A stretch of DNA of 64,000 nucleotides from Streptomyces sp. NBC_01142. GTDB lineage: Bacteria; Actinomycetota; Actinomycetes; Streptomycetales; Streptomycetaceae. The stretch covers positions 1,364,001-1,428,000 of the forward strand of contig NZ_JAPEOR010000003.1 of assembly GCF_026341125.1 (NCBI RefSeq), written 5' to 3'. The notes under the pieces are model-generated. The model was not told where the DNA came from, searched no databases, and saw nothing but the letters and a program-made list of their open reading frames with translations. The position numbers and the translations under genes are program-made. Below are positions 44,886-55,509 of this stretch, piece by piece. The stretch's first letter is position 1, and each line of letters opens with the position of its first letter.

Positions 44886-45913
44886 TGTGCCGGGCGGCAG
44901 GTGACACACGGTGATCTCCAGGCCGGTCTCGGCTGCCAGGACGGCGAGTTCGCTCTTCCACGCCCGGGTGCGGTAGCCGTTGGAGCCGCCCGCGTCAGCG
45001 GTGATGAGCAGCCGGGTTGCGTGCGGGTAGTCGAGCTGGCCGCGGGCCTGCCACCAGCCGCGGATGGAGGCGACCGCGAAGGCGGCCGTGTCGTGATCGA
45101 TGCCTACGCTGACCCAGCCGGTGTTCGCCGCGATGTCATAGATCCCGTACGGGATCGCCTTGCCCGGCCCCTGCCGGTCCAGGAAGTCATGTGTCTTGAC
45201 CAGCACCGGTTCGCCCGACGGCTGCCATTCCCGTCCGGTGTTCTTGTACTCGCCGACTAACTCCTTCTTCTTGGTGTCCACGCTGATCACCGGATCGCCG
45301 GCGCCGCTGTGGTCCTTGGCCTGGTCGTTGATGTAGTGGAACTGGGCGTCGCGGTCCGGGTGCTGTGCACCCTCGACGGTCTTCGCGTTGGCCTGCAGAC
45401 TGAAGCCCTCCTCCCGCAGCAGGTCCCCGACCGTGTCCGCGCCAATCCGGTGCCCCTGGCGGGTGAGTTCGGCAGCGAGCTTCCTGGTCGACTTGGTCGT
45501 CCAGCGCAGCGGCGACATCGGATCCCCGCGCATGTCAGGCTCCACCAGCTCCAGCAGGGCAGGTCGCAGCCCCGGGTCCACCTCGGCGGCCTTCTTGCGT
45601 CCGCCGCCCGGCCGGCGGACCCGGCCCAGAGACTCCGCACCGGCTTCCAGCTCATCCACGCCCTTGCGGACCGTGGTCTCGCTGACCTGAGCCGCCCACG
45701 CGACCACCCGGACACCGCCGTGTCCCAGGACCCGGGCCTCGGCCCCCATCAGCAGCCGACGCTGCCGCTCGTCCAGGTGCGGGAACAACACCCCTAACTT
45801 CAAAGCCAGTTGATCACGAGTCTCGTCCGGGATGCCCATACCACGTCAACGAGCCCGAATGCGGGAAGCAACACCTTGATTCTCTGCGAGCCCTCAATCG
45901 AGGGCGATCCGGG

Positions 45914-46924
45914 TCAGGCGGTCGTCCAGCGCTGTACTGTCTCTTCGTCGCGGATGAGCCACGTGCCGTCGCCGAGCGGCACGGCAGTGACTCCCGGTGT
46001 CTGCGGGTAGTCGAGTTCGGCGAGGGGCCTGAGTGTGCGGGCGTCGAGGAGGAGGTGGGTGCCCTCCTCCGCCCACTGTTCCTCGGCCGTCACGACCAGA
46101 ATCCGCTTGTCGTCGGCGAAGCCCGGGGTGTAGCCGACGAAGACCCTTTCGTCCGGGAGAACATCGCCGGCCTCGATGATCACGTCGTCGGCGCCGTCCT
46201 GCGTGCGGCAGAGGTATCCGCCGCCGACGTCCTGGCTGACCAGCGCCCCGTCCGCACCGAGGCCGACGTAGGGTTCCTCGGCGGTACCCGCTGCCCGGAC
46301 GTCGAGCCCGGCAGCCGTGTAGGCGATCAGGAGGCAGTGAGTGCCGTCCTGGCCCATGGAAGCGGTGAGGAGAACCTCAGGGCGTGCGTCCGGGAACTGC
46401 TGGAAGGCGTACGCCGCTGAGAAGGACGGCAGGACGTGCTCGGCGAGCACCTCGCCGGTGGCCAGGTCGAGGGCGCGGCAGATGTCGCCCGTGGAGAGCC
46501 CGTCGGCTCCGAGGGGTCCGGCCATGGTCGCCAGAAGGACACGGCCAGCCGGGTCGGGCGTGCACGCGCCGGCGGCCCCGGGCGAATGCTGCCAGTCCCG
46601 GTGGCGGTGCTCCCAGCGGACGGTTCCGTCGGGCTCCTGGATGGTGACGGCCTCCCGGGTGCTCATGGCCAAGGCACCGTCGGGCAGCGGCGAGCAGTAC
46701 AGGCTGGGATCGTCCGGAGTCGGGTCGCTCCACGTGGCGCGGGCAGCGACCACCTGAGAGCGATCGGTGCTGACCCTGTTGGTGGTGATCGTGCCCTCGT
46801 GCCGGGTCACGAGCCAGTGTGCGCCGTCGCGCAGGAGCCAGCCGTCCATGTTCCCCAATGCCTCGGTGATGCCGGGCAGGGACTCATGCGCGAGCAGCCG
46901 TACGGGTACGTGGGGGTAGTTCAT
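45914..46924 (-). CDS. Beta-propeller-like protein, probable immunity partner of the RHS toxin
   Basis: The 336-residue cytoplasmic product starts MNYPHVPVRLLAHESLPGIT. It has six or seven blade-like repeats with recurring DG/WL strands: NMDGWLLRDGAHWLVTRHEG, EPDGTVRWEHRHRDW, DPAGRVLLATMAGPLG, GQDGTHCLLIAYTAAG, PLGDGTWLIRDEETVQRW. It begins 9 bases after the stop of the RHS gene on the same strand, the normal place for an immunity gene, and has no signal peptide, as expected for neutralising a toxin in the cytoplasm. It is large for an immunity protein. The assignment rests on position and fold, not on a known family. Confidence 0.65.
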   Translation of the reverse strand: MNYPHVPVRLLAHESLPGITEALGNMDGWLLRDGAHWLVTRHEGTITTNRVSTDRSQVVAARATWSDPTPDDPSLYCSPLPDGALAMSTREAVTIQEPDGTVRWEHRHRDWQHSPGAAGACTPDPAGRVLLATMAGPLGADGLSTGDICRALDLATGEVLAEHVLPSFSAAYAFQQFPDARPEVLLTASMGQDGTHCLLIAYTAAGLDVRAAGTAEEPYVGLGADGALVSQDVGGGYLCRTQDGADDVIIEAGDVLPDERVFVGYTPGFADDKRILVVTAEEQWAEEGTHLLLDARTLRPLAELDYPQTPGVTAVPLGDGTWLIRDEETVQRWTTA

Positions 46925-46933
46925 GTGCTCTTC

Positions 46934-49900
46934 CTAGTCCGTGTCCGGGGTGTAGCGGCTGGGCCAGTAGAACTGTCGCCGGTGGGTGGGTTTGTCGTCA
47001 CCGTACGTCGGCCCCGCGAGCATGCCCTCGATGCGGATGATGGGGGCGCAGAAATCGGGGCAGACGCTGCGCATGGCCGCGCCGTGGGTGGGCAGCCAGT
47101 CGTCCGAGCCCTTGCTGTGCAGGCGGCTGAGGTAGTGGAGGATGTTCTGCTCTGCGTGCCCGCCTGGGACCTTGGGCGGTGTCGGGGGGAGGTACTGGTC
47201 GTTCGGGAGCGGGTAGAGGCCCATCTCCTCGGCCAGTTTCCGCTGGGCGGGGGTCAGCTTGCTCTTGCTGGTCCCGGAGACGATCAGCACGTCCTTCCCC
47301 TTGTGACGCGTGGCGATGATGGCGACGGTCTGTCCCTCTTGTCCGCGCTTGGGCAGGACCTGGGAGATCTTGTGTGCCATGTCCTCCAGGCTCTGCATAC
47401 AGGGCGCCAGCCCGAGGGGATCGGCCTCGGTGGCGGGGTTGGTGACGTAGCCGGCGGGGTTGGGGGCGGGGTCCAGGCCGAGGGGGTCGGGGCTGACGTA
47501 GCGGCCGGCCTCGGGGTCGTAGTGGCGGAAGAAGTTGTAGTGCAGACCGGTCTCGGGGTCGGCGTACTGGCCGGGGAAGCGCAGCGGGGTGTGTGCCGTG
47601 GCGTCCCGGTTCCAGGCGGTGGCGCCCCACTGGGTGGCGCGGCTGTGCCAGGCGGTGGCGCCGGTGTGGTCGACGAGTTCGGTGGGTGTGCCGACGAGGT
47701 CGGTGACGATCGCGAAGAAGCGGGCGTCGACGGAATCCTGGTCGCCGCCGGGGTCCTGCGTCGTGCGGCGCTCGGCCTGGGCGATCGGGCAGTGGCCGTC
47801 GTACTCCCAGGTCAAGGTGGTGCCGGTGGAGGAGTCGGTCTGTTCCGCCAGACGGCTGCCGTCCCAGCTGAAGAGGGTCTCGGCAACGATGGTCCCGTCG
47901 GAGGCGTGCCGGCGCTTGGCCGTGCGGCGGCCCAGCGGGTCGTAGCGGTAGGTCCATCGGGTGCCGTCGGGTGTGGTGCATGCGGTCAGCCGGTCGGCCG
48001 CGTCCCATTCGTAGCGCCAGATGTCCGGCTTGCGGGATATCCGCTTCTTGCGCCGTTCGACGATGCGGCCGGCCGCATCGTAGGTGTACTGCAGCGCGCC
48101 GGCGGATTGCAGCCGGTTGCCGCTGTACGCACGCGGGCCCCGGGACTCGGCGTGCGGGGCCTTGTCGGGCCAGTGGGCGGAGGTCTGGTTGCCCTCGCTG
48201 TCGTAGGCGTAGGTCTCGGTCCAGCCGTGGGACTCGACGCGCAGGGGCCGTCCGGCCGGGTCGAGTTCGTAATGCCTGCGGTTGCCGGTCAGCCCGTCGG
48301 TGACGGTCTCCAGCCGGTCGTCGGCGCGGTAGGCGTAGAGGCGGCGGCTGAGGGTCCGGTCCTGGGCGGTGAGGCGGTGCTCCCGGATCCGGCCCGCGGC
48401 GTCGTAGGCGGTGCCGAGGACCACGGGCTGCTCGGGGCTGCCGAAGGACCGGGCCACCTCGCGGCCGGTGGCGTCGTGGGCGAACGCGATGCCGTGGCCG
48501 TCGAGGGCTACGTGCGTGCGGTTGCCCGCCTCGTCGTGGGTGAGGCGGGTGGTGGACCCGCTGGGGGTGACCCGCAGGGTCCGGCGCGAGAGGGCGTCGT
48601 AGCCGTACCGGCTGGTGCGTCGGTCGACGGTCTCGGCGACGGTGCGGCCCATGGCGTCCCACTCCAGGGCGAGGACGGAGTCGGCGGAGCGCGCCTCGGT
48701 GAGGCGGCCGGACCGGTCGTAGGTGTAGGTGGTGACGGCGCCCTCGACGTCGCGGGCGATGACGCGGCCGGCATCGTCCAGGTGGGTGGTGACGGTCTGC
48801 CCCAGCGGGTTGGTGCGGCTGTGTCCGCGGCCCGAGGGGTCGTAGCTGTAGTGCAGGGTGCGGCCGTCGAAGTCGGTCTCGGACACCAGGCGTCCGACGG
48901 TGTCGTATGTGTAGGTCCAGGTCAGTCCGGCGGCGTTGTGCACCTCGGTGAGGCGCAGTTCGGTGTCGTAGCGGAAGTCGTAGCGGGCGCCGTCGGGAGT
49001 GGTGCGGGAGGCCGGCTGGTCGAAGTGGGTGTACTCGTAGCTCGTGATGCCGCCGTTGGCGTCGGTCTCGGTGAGGCAGTTGCCCTCCCCGTCGTAGGTC
49101 CACCGCTGGGTGGCGCCGTCGGGGCGCGTGTGCGAGGTGAGGTGTCCTTCGACGGTCCACGTGCAGGTGGTGGTGGCGCCGTCGGCATCGGTGACGGAGA
49201 CGGGCCGGCCGAACGCGTCGCGGACCAGGGTGGTCGTCCTGCCCTGGGCGTCGGTGTGGGCGAGGACCATACCGGCCTCGTCGTTGCGGTAGGTCCGGCT
49301 GTTGCCCAGCGGGTCGGTGACCGCGGCGAGGGCGCCGTTCGGGTCGTACGCGTAGCGGGTGGTGACCCCGTCCGGTGTGGTCAGGGAGACGTTGTTGCCG
49401 CGGTCGTCGTAGGTGCGGCGCCACACGCTTCCGTCGGCGGCGGTCACGACGGTGGGCAGGCCCCGCTCGTCGTACTGCGTGGTGGCGAGGGAGCCGTCCG
49501 GCTCGCGTACGGAAGTGGGGTTGCCGTCCTCGTCCCAGGTGTAGGTGACGCTGCGGCCCTGGCTGTCGGTGCGGCTCTGGAGCCGGTCGTAGCGGTCCCA
49601 GACCTGGCTGACCGTGTTGCCCAGGGGGTCGGTCTCGGCGACGACCTGGAGGAGGCGGTTGAAACGGAAGACGCTTGTGGCGCCGGTGGAGTCGGTGTAA
49701 CGGGTGATGCCACCCTCGCTGTCGTACGAGAAGCGCGATGACAGGAAGCCGTCGGGTCCCACGGTCTGGACCACACGGCCGGCGGCGTCGTAGACGTACA
49801 GGTAGGTGGACCCGTTGCGGTCGGTCCATGAAGTGATGCGGCCGGTGGGGTCGTAGGTGAAGCGCGTCGCTGTGCCGGAGGAGTTGGTGACGGCATCGAG

Positions 49901-51682
49901 GTTGCCGTCCGCGTCGTATCCGTATGACATGACGGTGACCGGGCCCTGCGGGGTGTGCAGACGCAGGGCGGTGATCCGCTTGTCGGCCACGTCCACCCTG
50001 ACCGTGTAGCCGCCGCTGTGGGACACCGTGGAGGGCGCGCCGTCCGGGCGGCGGGCGAGGACGACGGTGTTGTCGTGGCGGTCCCTGAGCTCGGTGAGCC
50101 AGTAGGCCGGGGAGGTGCGGTACGGACTCCCGGTGAACGAGCGGGTGAGCCCCGCGGGTTCGGACAGGGTGTAGGTGGTTTCGTCCTCGTGCACGCCGCC
50201 GTGGGCGAGGGCGATCCGCGGTCCCTCGGTGGGCAGGACCCGATCGTCGCCGGGCTGCGGGAGCCGGGGGTAGACGAGGCACGATCCGTCGCTGCGCGCC
50301 CAGACGACACCCGGTCCTACGGGGTCGGCTTCCAGGCGCTCGTCGAACAGCGAGGACCAGCTGCGGCCGAACCAGTGACCGTAGCGGTACTTCGACAGGT
50401 GTGTACGGTCCACGACGAGGGGGAGCACCCCGGGCAGGGAGAGGTCGACCTGCGGCAGGGTCATCTCCCCCGTCGCGATGTCGACCGGGTCGGACTTGCA
50501 CGTCTTGCGGTCCAGCGGGATGGAGTGGCGACGCGCGTCGTCACGGACCTCGCGCAGCCCGTTCGGCCTCGTTCGAGCGCTGTCGCCGTCACCGCGGCCA
50601 CGACGGTGATCGCCCGCGCCGCCGGCACCGTCCCGGCCATCGTCGTCCTTGCGCTGGCGGGCGAGGCGTTCGCGGGTGTCGTCGTCGTTGTTCTTGTGGT
50701 CCTTGGATATCTGCTTCACGGCTTTCGGCAGCGTCTTGCCGACATGGTCGCCCATCGTCTTGGCCGACTTCACCAGAGCGCCCATGGCCTTCTCGATGAC
50801 GGGGTCCAGTACGTCGGCGATGTCGTCCCGGCCCTTGTTGCGGCCCTGGGCCGTCTTCGCCTTCGTCAGCTTGCCGGCGGTCTTGCCGTGGATCCCGACG
50901 CTCACCAAGTTCAGCCTGGTGCCGGCGTGATCGTGCTCGTCGTGCTCGATGTGGAAACCCTTGCCCTTGGGGCCACCGCCACCGCCTCCGCCGCCACCGC
51001 CTCCGGCGGAGGCGAGGCTCATGCCCTCCTTGGCACCCTGGACACCCTGGTCGAAGCCGTCCTTCCCGGCCTGCTTCGTCTGGTCGAGGTCCACACCGTT
51101 CTGCACGCCCAGTGCGTTCGCCCCCAGTTGGACCACCAGGTCCGCGGCCATGTTCTCCAGTGAGGCAACGGCCGGTTCGGTCATCACCGCCACGATGTGA
51201 CCGACCGCCTCCTCCATCGCACCCGTGATGAGCTTCAGCAACTGCTTCTTCGTGAAAGCGATCGCACCGGCACCAAGCAGTGCCGACAGACCACCGGTCA
51301 CCGGGATCAGCGCCATGGCGAGACCCGTCTGGCCGGCCAGAATGCCGAGCTCCGCGACCGCCTTCCACTTCATGGTTTCGATCGCGCCCGCCGCCAGGTC
51401 GAGTGCGCCCGCAATCGTCCGGGCCGCGGAGATCATGTCCTTCAGGTGTTTGCCCTTGACCTTGCCCCAGTGCTCGTTCAGCGCATCGATCGCCTCGCCG
51501 TGACCCGACGACAGCAAACGCTCCATGTGGTTGTTGGCGAGCTGACCGTCGTCGGCGAGGTCGTCCGCGAACTCCCGCAACGCGTCCGCCATCTCCCGGT
51601 AGGCGTCCTCGTCCACGTTGGGCCAGTTCACCCCCACCAGATCCAGCAGTGTGTCCGCCCAATCCGGCACCGTGACAGCCAT
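46934..51682 (-). CDS. RHS-repeat polymorphic toxin with deaminase-like C-terminus
   Basis: The product has 1582 residues. Residues 1-225: helical WXG100-like head (ALNEHWGKVKGKHLKDMISA) with a hydrophobic segment (GLAMALIPVTGGLSALLGAG). A run of 11 Gly follows, then a charged linker. About 390-470: DUF6531 (KSDPVDIATGEMTLPQVDLS, YGHWFGRSWSSLFDE). About 560-1330: some 25 YD/RHS repeats. RHS core end at about 1380-1425: GLHYNFFRHYDPEAGRYVSP and DPLGLAP, where RHS shells are cut to free the toxin. The last 155 residues hold GGHAEQNILHYLSRL and SVCPDFCAPII, the His-Ala-Glu and Cys-x-x-Cys zinc ligands of cytidine-deaminase-fold toxins. Export is probably by a type VII-like route (no signal peptide). 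It is intact. Confidence 0.85.
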   Translation of the reverse strand: MAVTVPDWADTLLDLVGVNWPNVDEDAYREMADALREFADDLADDGQLANNHMERLLSSGHGEAIDALNEHWGKVKGKHLKDMISAARTIAGALDLAAGAIETMKWKAVAELGILAGQTGLAMALIPVTGGLSALLGAGAIAFTKKQLLKLITGAMEEAVGHIVAVMTEPAVASLENMAADLVVQLGANALGVQNGVDLDQTKQAGKDGFDQGVQGAKEGMSLASAGGGGGGGGGGGPKGKGFHIEHDEHDHAGTRLNLVSVGIHGKTAGKLTKAKTAQGRNKGRDDIADVLDPVIEKAMGALVKSAKTMGDHVGKTLPKAVKQISKDHKNNDDDTRERLARQRKDDDGRDGAGGAGDHRRGRGDGDSARTRPNGLREVRDDARRHSIPLDRKTCKSDPVDIATGEMTLPQVDLSLPGVLPLVVDRTHLSKYRYGHWFGRSWSSLFDERLEADPVGPGVVWARSDGSCLVYPRLPQPGDDRVLPTEGPRIALAHGGVHEDETTYTLSEPAGLTRSFTGSPYRTSPAYWLTELRDRHDNTVVLARRPDGAPSTVSHSGGYTVRVDVADKRITALRLHTPQGPVTVMSYGYDADGNLDAVTNSSGTATRFTYDPTGRITSWTDRNGSTYLYVYDAAGRVVQTVGPDGFLSSRFSYDSEGGITRYTDSTGATSVFRFNRLLQVVAETDPLGNTVSQVWDRYDRLQSRTDSQGRSVTYTWDEDGNPTSVREPDGSLATTQYDERGLPTVVTAADGSVWRRTYDDRGNNVSLTTPDGVTTRYAYDPNGALAAVTDPLGNSRTYRNDEAGMVLAHTDAQGRTTTLVRDAFGRPVSVTDADGATTTCTWTVEGHLTSHTRPDGATQRWTYDGEGNCLTETDANGGITSYEYTHFDQPASRTTPDGARYDFRYDTELRLTEVHNAAGLTWTYTYDTVGRLVSETDFDGRTLHYSYDPSGRGHSRTNPLGQTVTTHLDDAGRVIARDVEGAVTTYTYDRSGRLTEARSADSVLALEWDAMGRTVAETVDRRTSRYGYDALSRRTLRVTPSGSTTRLTHDEAGNRTHVALDGHGIAFAHDATGREVARSFGSPEQPVVLGTAYDAAGRIREHRLTAQDRTLSRRLYAYRADDRLETVTDGLTGNRRHYELDPAGRPLRVESHGWTETYAYDSEGNQTSAHWPDKAPHAESRGPRAYSGNRLQSAGALQYTYDAAGRIVERRKKRISRKPDIWRYEWDAADRLTACTTPDGTRWTYRYDPLGRRTAKRRHASDGTIVAETLFSWDGSRLAEQTDSSTGTTLTWEYDGHCPIAQAERRTTQDPGGDQDSVDARFFAIVTDLVGTPTELVDHTGATAWHSRATQWGATAWNRDATAHTPLRFPGQYADPETGLHYNFFRHYDPEAGRYVSPDPLGLDPAPNPAGYVTNPATEADPLGLAPCMQSLEDMAHKISQVLPKRGQEGQTVAIIATRHKGKDVLIVSGTSKSKLTPAQRKLAEEMGLYPLPNDQYLPPTPPKVPGGHAEQNILHYLSRLHSKGSDDWLPTHGAAMRSVCPDFCAPIIRIEGMLAGPTYGDDKPTHRRQFYWPSRYTPDTD

Positions 51683-52902
51683 GACCCCGTCCCCCGTATC
51701 AGCTGTAGATCATCAAGCCGAACAGTCCTATCACGGGCGCAGACCTTGGAATAATCCGTGATGCAGCCAAACCAGGCGACCGGCGGGCCGGATGGCGAAC
51801 TGCTCGCATACATCGGGCCCCGAGGCGCGGGCGGGCGCGGAGTGGACAACCAGGAGCACGACCATGCGGACCTGACGGCCCACGAATCTCCGGCGCCCAA
51901 CTGTATGCGGACGCCAGGGAATGGACCATCGACGGCTGGGTGTAGCGGGGAGGAACTAACCGCCGCTGGCGCTGGAACATCCGTGACGTTCACGCATCCA
52001 GTTACCGGATGTGCTCCGTGTCCTCTGGGCAGCCCGTTCCGAGGTGCCGTCGCGGGCTCGGCGACGAGGTGGGATGCACTCCAAGGGTTCGGCGGGCTCG
52101 CAGCTCGCTCAGATCTGGCAGATGGACGCCGGGCAGTGTGTCGAGAAGGTCGGCTCGGGCGGCATGGATGTGCGCGGGAGCCTCGGAGCCTGTGCCTAAT
52201 TGCGGCGAGTGGTCACATGATCATCGTACAGGCGAGGCTCAGCGCTAGCGGCGCTGCTCGGCACGGACCTACGTGGCCCAGACCTGAGTTCTGCGGGGCA
52301 AGTGGTGAGGGGCAGGTCCACTCAGCCCGTGTTGATGGCAATACGCGGCTGCATGCCTGGCTCTCGTAGTTGCTGGCGGCTTCCGCCCATGTTCGCGGTG
52401 CTTCGCCGGTGGCGCGGCCGCCGGTACAGACGCCCGCGAGCTGGTCCGCCATGTCCGGGGGCGGGCCCAGTGATGCTGGCTGGCTCCCGCACGCCCCAGT
52501 AGCGCGACGGTATGCCCGAACGCTGGATCGGGACCTGTGTACGTGTGTACCGGTCCGTCCAGGTGACTTGTGCCGTGGCGGCCGACCGGCGATGTGCAGG
52601 GGAGTGGGACAGTGGCTGGGTTAACTCCAAGCGCCTCTTTGGGGTTGCTGAGCGAGAGTCCCCGTAGCGGCCGTCACGTCCCGCCTCGGGGGCTCTGGCT
52701 TGTCCGGGTGTTGTTGCACTGGAGCTCTGCCGGTCCGGATCGCGGGAACCGCGCGTTCGCCGGCCGGATGGGCGCCTGGTGGCGGGTGGGCCCGTGGTGC
52801 GGGAAGCCGGCCCGGGATTCCGTTCCTGTTCTCCCGCCCCGCGGGACGGACCCGCATTTGCCGCTTGACCTGCTGTTTTGTTGTGCTGGGCTGGCCTGTG
52901 TG
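51683..52902. other. Stretch with no recognisable gene
   Basis: Several open frames exist on both strands, but none shows a start with a ribosome binding site, a recognisable domain or believable composition. The stretch should contain the promoter of the RHS gene (minus strand; GGGGGAC lies just before its ATG) and the upstream region of the relaxase fragment. It is probably decayed plasmid or conjugation DNA. Confidence 0.5.
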
Positions 52903-53409
52903 ATGACGTTCAAGCAGGTGAGCAGAGGATCCTCGTACCGGTACTACATGCGGCAGGTCGGGGACGGCCGCCGGCCCCGCCGCAAGCCCTTGGCTGAGGC
53001 GCAGGACGAGGCCGGGGTGCCGCCGAGTGCGTGGAGGGGCCGCGCGTTGCCCGCGGTCGGCCTGACGCCCAGGCAGACGGTCACCGAGCGGCAGATGCAC
53101 AACCTGTTCGGCGAGGGACGCCACCCGGACGCGGAGCGGATCGTCACCGACCGCCTGGCCGCCGGCGACAGCCCGGCCGCCGCGGACCGGGCGGCCCGCC
53201 TCGGCTACCGGATCCAGAAGTGGTCAGCAATCGACCTGGTCTTCCGCCCGCCGGGCAGCGTGCAGGTCCTATGGGCCCTGGGTCCCGACCCGGTCCGCCG
53301 GACCGTCGAGAACCTGCACACCCGCGTCCTCGGCGAAGCCCCGGCCACGGCGGAGACGGAGAACCTGTGGGTTCGCATCGGCCGCGACAGCGCACCCGGG
53401 CGGGTGTGA
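52903..53409 (+). pseudogene. MobF-type (TraA-like) relaxase, N-terminal fragment
   Basis: It starts at ATG 52903: MTFKQVSRGSSYRYYMRQVG, EAQDEAGVPPSAWRGRALPA, LTPRQTVTERQMHNLFGEGR, PDAERIVTDRLAAGDSPAAA, then IDLVFRPPGSVQVLWALGPD. This is the start of actinobacterial conjugative relaxases (TrwC/TraI type), with FRPPxSVxxLWAL as the conserved strand. The histidine triad and helicase domains that should follow are missing; the frame stops at 53409 after about 168 of more than 1000 expected residues. It points to a conjugative plasmid origin for this segment. Confidence 0.7.
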
Positions 53410-53536
53410 TCGCCGCCCGGTTCCGGCCCGTTCTGCTCGTCGAGGCTGAAGGTCGTCATCGCAGGTCGGCCAGGTGAGCTCCCTCCTGCGGAGCTGGACC
53501 GTGTGTCATCGTCGGTGAACCGGAGATGCTCATGCA

Positions 53537-55245
53537 GTGGTCACAAGCGAGGAGACCGGTCTTGCCCGGCGCGGACAAGTTCCTGGAAGCGTTCGTCCGA
53601 CCGGAGTTCCGCAAAGCACGGGTCGCCTTGTGCATCGGTCCTCTCAGTTTCCGTCACAAGGGCGCGCTGGAGGTCTTCGAGTGCGTTCGTCCGTTGTTCC
53701 CGGCGGATCTCGTCGTCTGTCGCCCGCCCAGCTGGCCACCGTCTGCGTGCTGCAGTTCCTGCTCGGCCTGTCGGACCGTCAGGCAGTGGAAGCAGTCCGC
53801 TGCCGCATCGACTTCAAGTACGCCATGGCCCTGGAGCTGGACGATCCCGGCTTCCACCACAGTGTGCTGGCCGACTTCCGCGACCGTCTCGCCGAGGGCG
53901 ACCGCGCCGACCGCCTCCTCGACCTCGCGCTGGCCCGCCTCAAGGAGGCCGGTCTCGTGCGAGAACGCACCACGCAGCGCACCGACTCCACCCATGTCCT
54001 GGCCGCGGTGCGCGACCTGACCCGGCTGGAACTGGTCACCGAGGCCGTCCGTGCCGTGCTGGAGGAAGTGGCCCGCACCGCTTCGCATCTGCTGGACGGC
54101 CTGGTCGATGAGGACTGGGGGCGCCGCTACGGCCGTCCGGTCCGTCTGGGCAAGAACCCCACCCGGCCCAAGACCAGGATCCTCGCCGCCGGCGACGACG
54201 CGTCCCGACTGATGGAACACCTCCACCGGCAGGGACCGGATTACCGGCCTGGCCCGCAGGCCGAGGCGCTGCGGCAGATCATCGTGCAGAACTACTACCG
54301 CGACGCGACAGGCCGCCTGCGCTGGCGCACCGCCGACGAGGGCGGGTTGCCACCCTCCTCCTCGGTGATCGTCTCCCCCTACGACACCACCGCGCGCTAC
54401 GTCCGGCACGGGCACATCGTCCGCTGGAAGGGGTTCGCCGCACATGTCACCGAGACGTGTGCCTCCGACAGCGTCAACGTGATCACGGGCGTGGCCACCA
54501 CCTCGGCCGCCACCAACGACGGTGAGGCCCTGCCTGGCATCCACACCCGCCTGGCGCGCCGCGGTCTGCTGCCCGCCGAGCACCTGGTCGACGGCGGCTA
54601 CACCTCCCTGGTCCACATGGAACGAGCCGCGCGCGAACACCAGATCATTGTCAGCGGCCCACTGCCGGGCAACCCCACCCGCCAGCACCGCAAAAACGAA
54701 GGCTTCGACCGGGACGACTTCCACATCTACTTCGGCCGCCGACAGGTCACCTGCCCCAAGGTCAGGTCAGCGCGGGCTGGCACGGCCCCTACCCGACCTC
54801 CTCACCCACCGCCGCCCTGCTGATCGTGGCCCGGTTCACCAAGAGGCAGTGCCGCCCCTGCCCGGCCCGCACCCGCTGCACCACCACCGCCGACAGCGCC
54901 CGGACCGTGGGCTTTCCCCCACGAGAACTCCGCGACCTGCAACTCCGCGTCCGCGCCGAGCAGCAGACCCTCGACTGGAAGACCCGCTACGCGGTCCGCT
55001 CCGCAGTCGAGGGCACCGTCAACGAGTTCGTCCACGGACACGGCATGCGCCGCTGCCGCTACCCAGGACAGCCGAAAGCCCACCTGCAACACGTACTCAC
55101 GGCCATCGCCGTGAACATCGAACGACTCAGCAGCCAGTCAGCGACCGCGGAACCTTCTTCGCCGAGACCGCCGACCGCCTTCCAGACCTTCCTGGACCAG
55201 AACGAGATCCCCCGGTCAAAGTCCTGGCGAACCCTCGGCAGCTGA
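53537..55245 (+). pseudogene. IS1182-family transposase, frameshifted
   Basis: From [20 protein letters not shown] through [37 protein letters not shown] (first Asp) and [20 protein letters not shown] (second Asp), the sequence is typical IS1182. At about 54765 the frame changes to [20 protein letters not shown] (the Cys-rich insertion), RYAVRSAVEGTVNEFVHGHG (Glu) and RYPGQPKAHLQHVLTAIAVN. The N-terminal 60 residues are also out of frame (a second frame reads [17 protein letters not shown]). I could not identify the inverted repeats. It is inactive as it stands. Confidence 0.82.
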
Positions 55246-55509
55246 GCTCTACCATCCAAGATCCCCGACAGAATCAAGCTCAGCGCACCCATGTTCCACA
55301 GGCTCATTGGACGCTGACCGGACCGCAGCCGACGAGTCCCCCGCTGAGGATCACGCTTTCGGGGTCTCACCTTGGCTGACCCCCTGAAAGGTCCGGAAAG
55401 GGCGTTCCAGGCCCCGCTCGTCCCGTCCGACAATGTTTCGGTCGCCACGGAGGCGGCGGCCGGGACTGGCACCGCACCTGAAGGTGCCCCCGCTCCGTGA
55501 CGGAGGTCT

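Larger units (their letters stand above)
42938..45839 (-). pseudogene. ISAzo13-family transposase interrupted by IS4 (copy D)
   Basis: It starts at ATG 45839 (MGIPDETRDQLALKLGVLFP) and runs intact through VISVDTKKKELVG and LLITADAGGSNGYRTR to ITVCHLPPGT at about 44886. After the IS4 element it resumes GTSKWNKIEHRLFSHISMNW at about 43451 and goes on to LTGMTIPQLDALVSALIPAL, ending near 42938. Removing the IS4 plus one 10-base repeat restores the frame at PPGTSKWN, so the gene was complete before that insertion except for a lost or altered C-terminal tail. Confidence 0.85.
42938..45894 (-). mobile_element. ISAzo13-family element split by IS4 (copy D)
   Basis: The right end by coordinate, ACACCTTGATTCTCTGCGAG then CCCT at 45894, matches the inverted-repeat start AGGGCTCGCAGAGAATCA. 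The other end is lost at about 42938, where an IS110 fragment begins. An IS4 element occupies 43452-44885. Confidence 0.75.

Noticed and set aside
46436..49741. 1101-codon open frame on the plus strand
   Set aside because: It is antisense to the RHS gene and the propeller gene. It is a Val/Gly-rich shadow caused by GC bias.
46998..50501. 1167-codon minus-strand frame overlapping the RHS gene
   Set aside because: It is an Arg/Pro/His-rich shifted frame of the RHS gene with no believable start or domain.
51758..52369. 203-codon plus-strand frame after the RHS gene
   Set aside because: The composition is unlike protein, no ribosome binding site is seen and overlapping frames are equally open.
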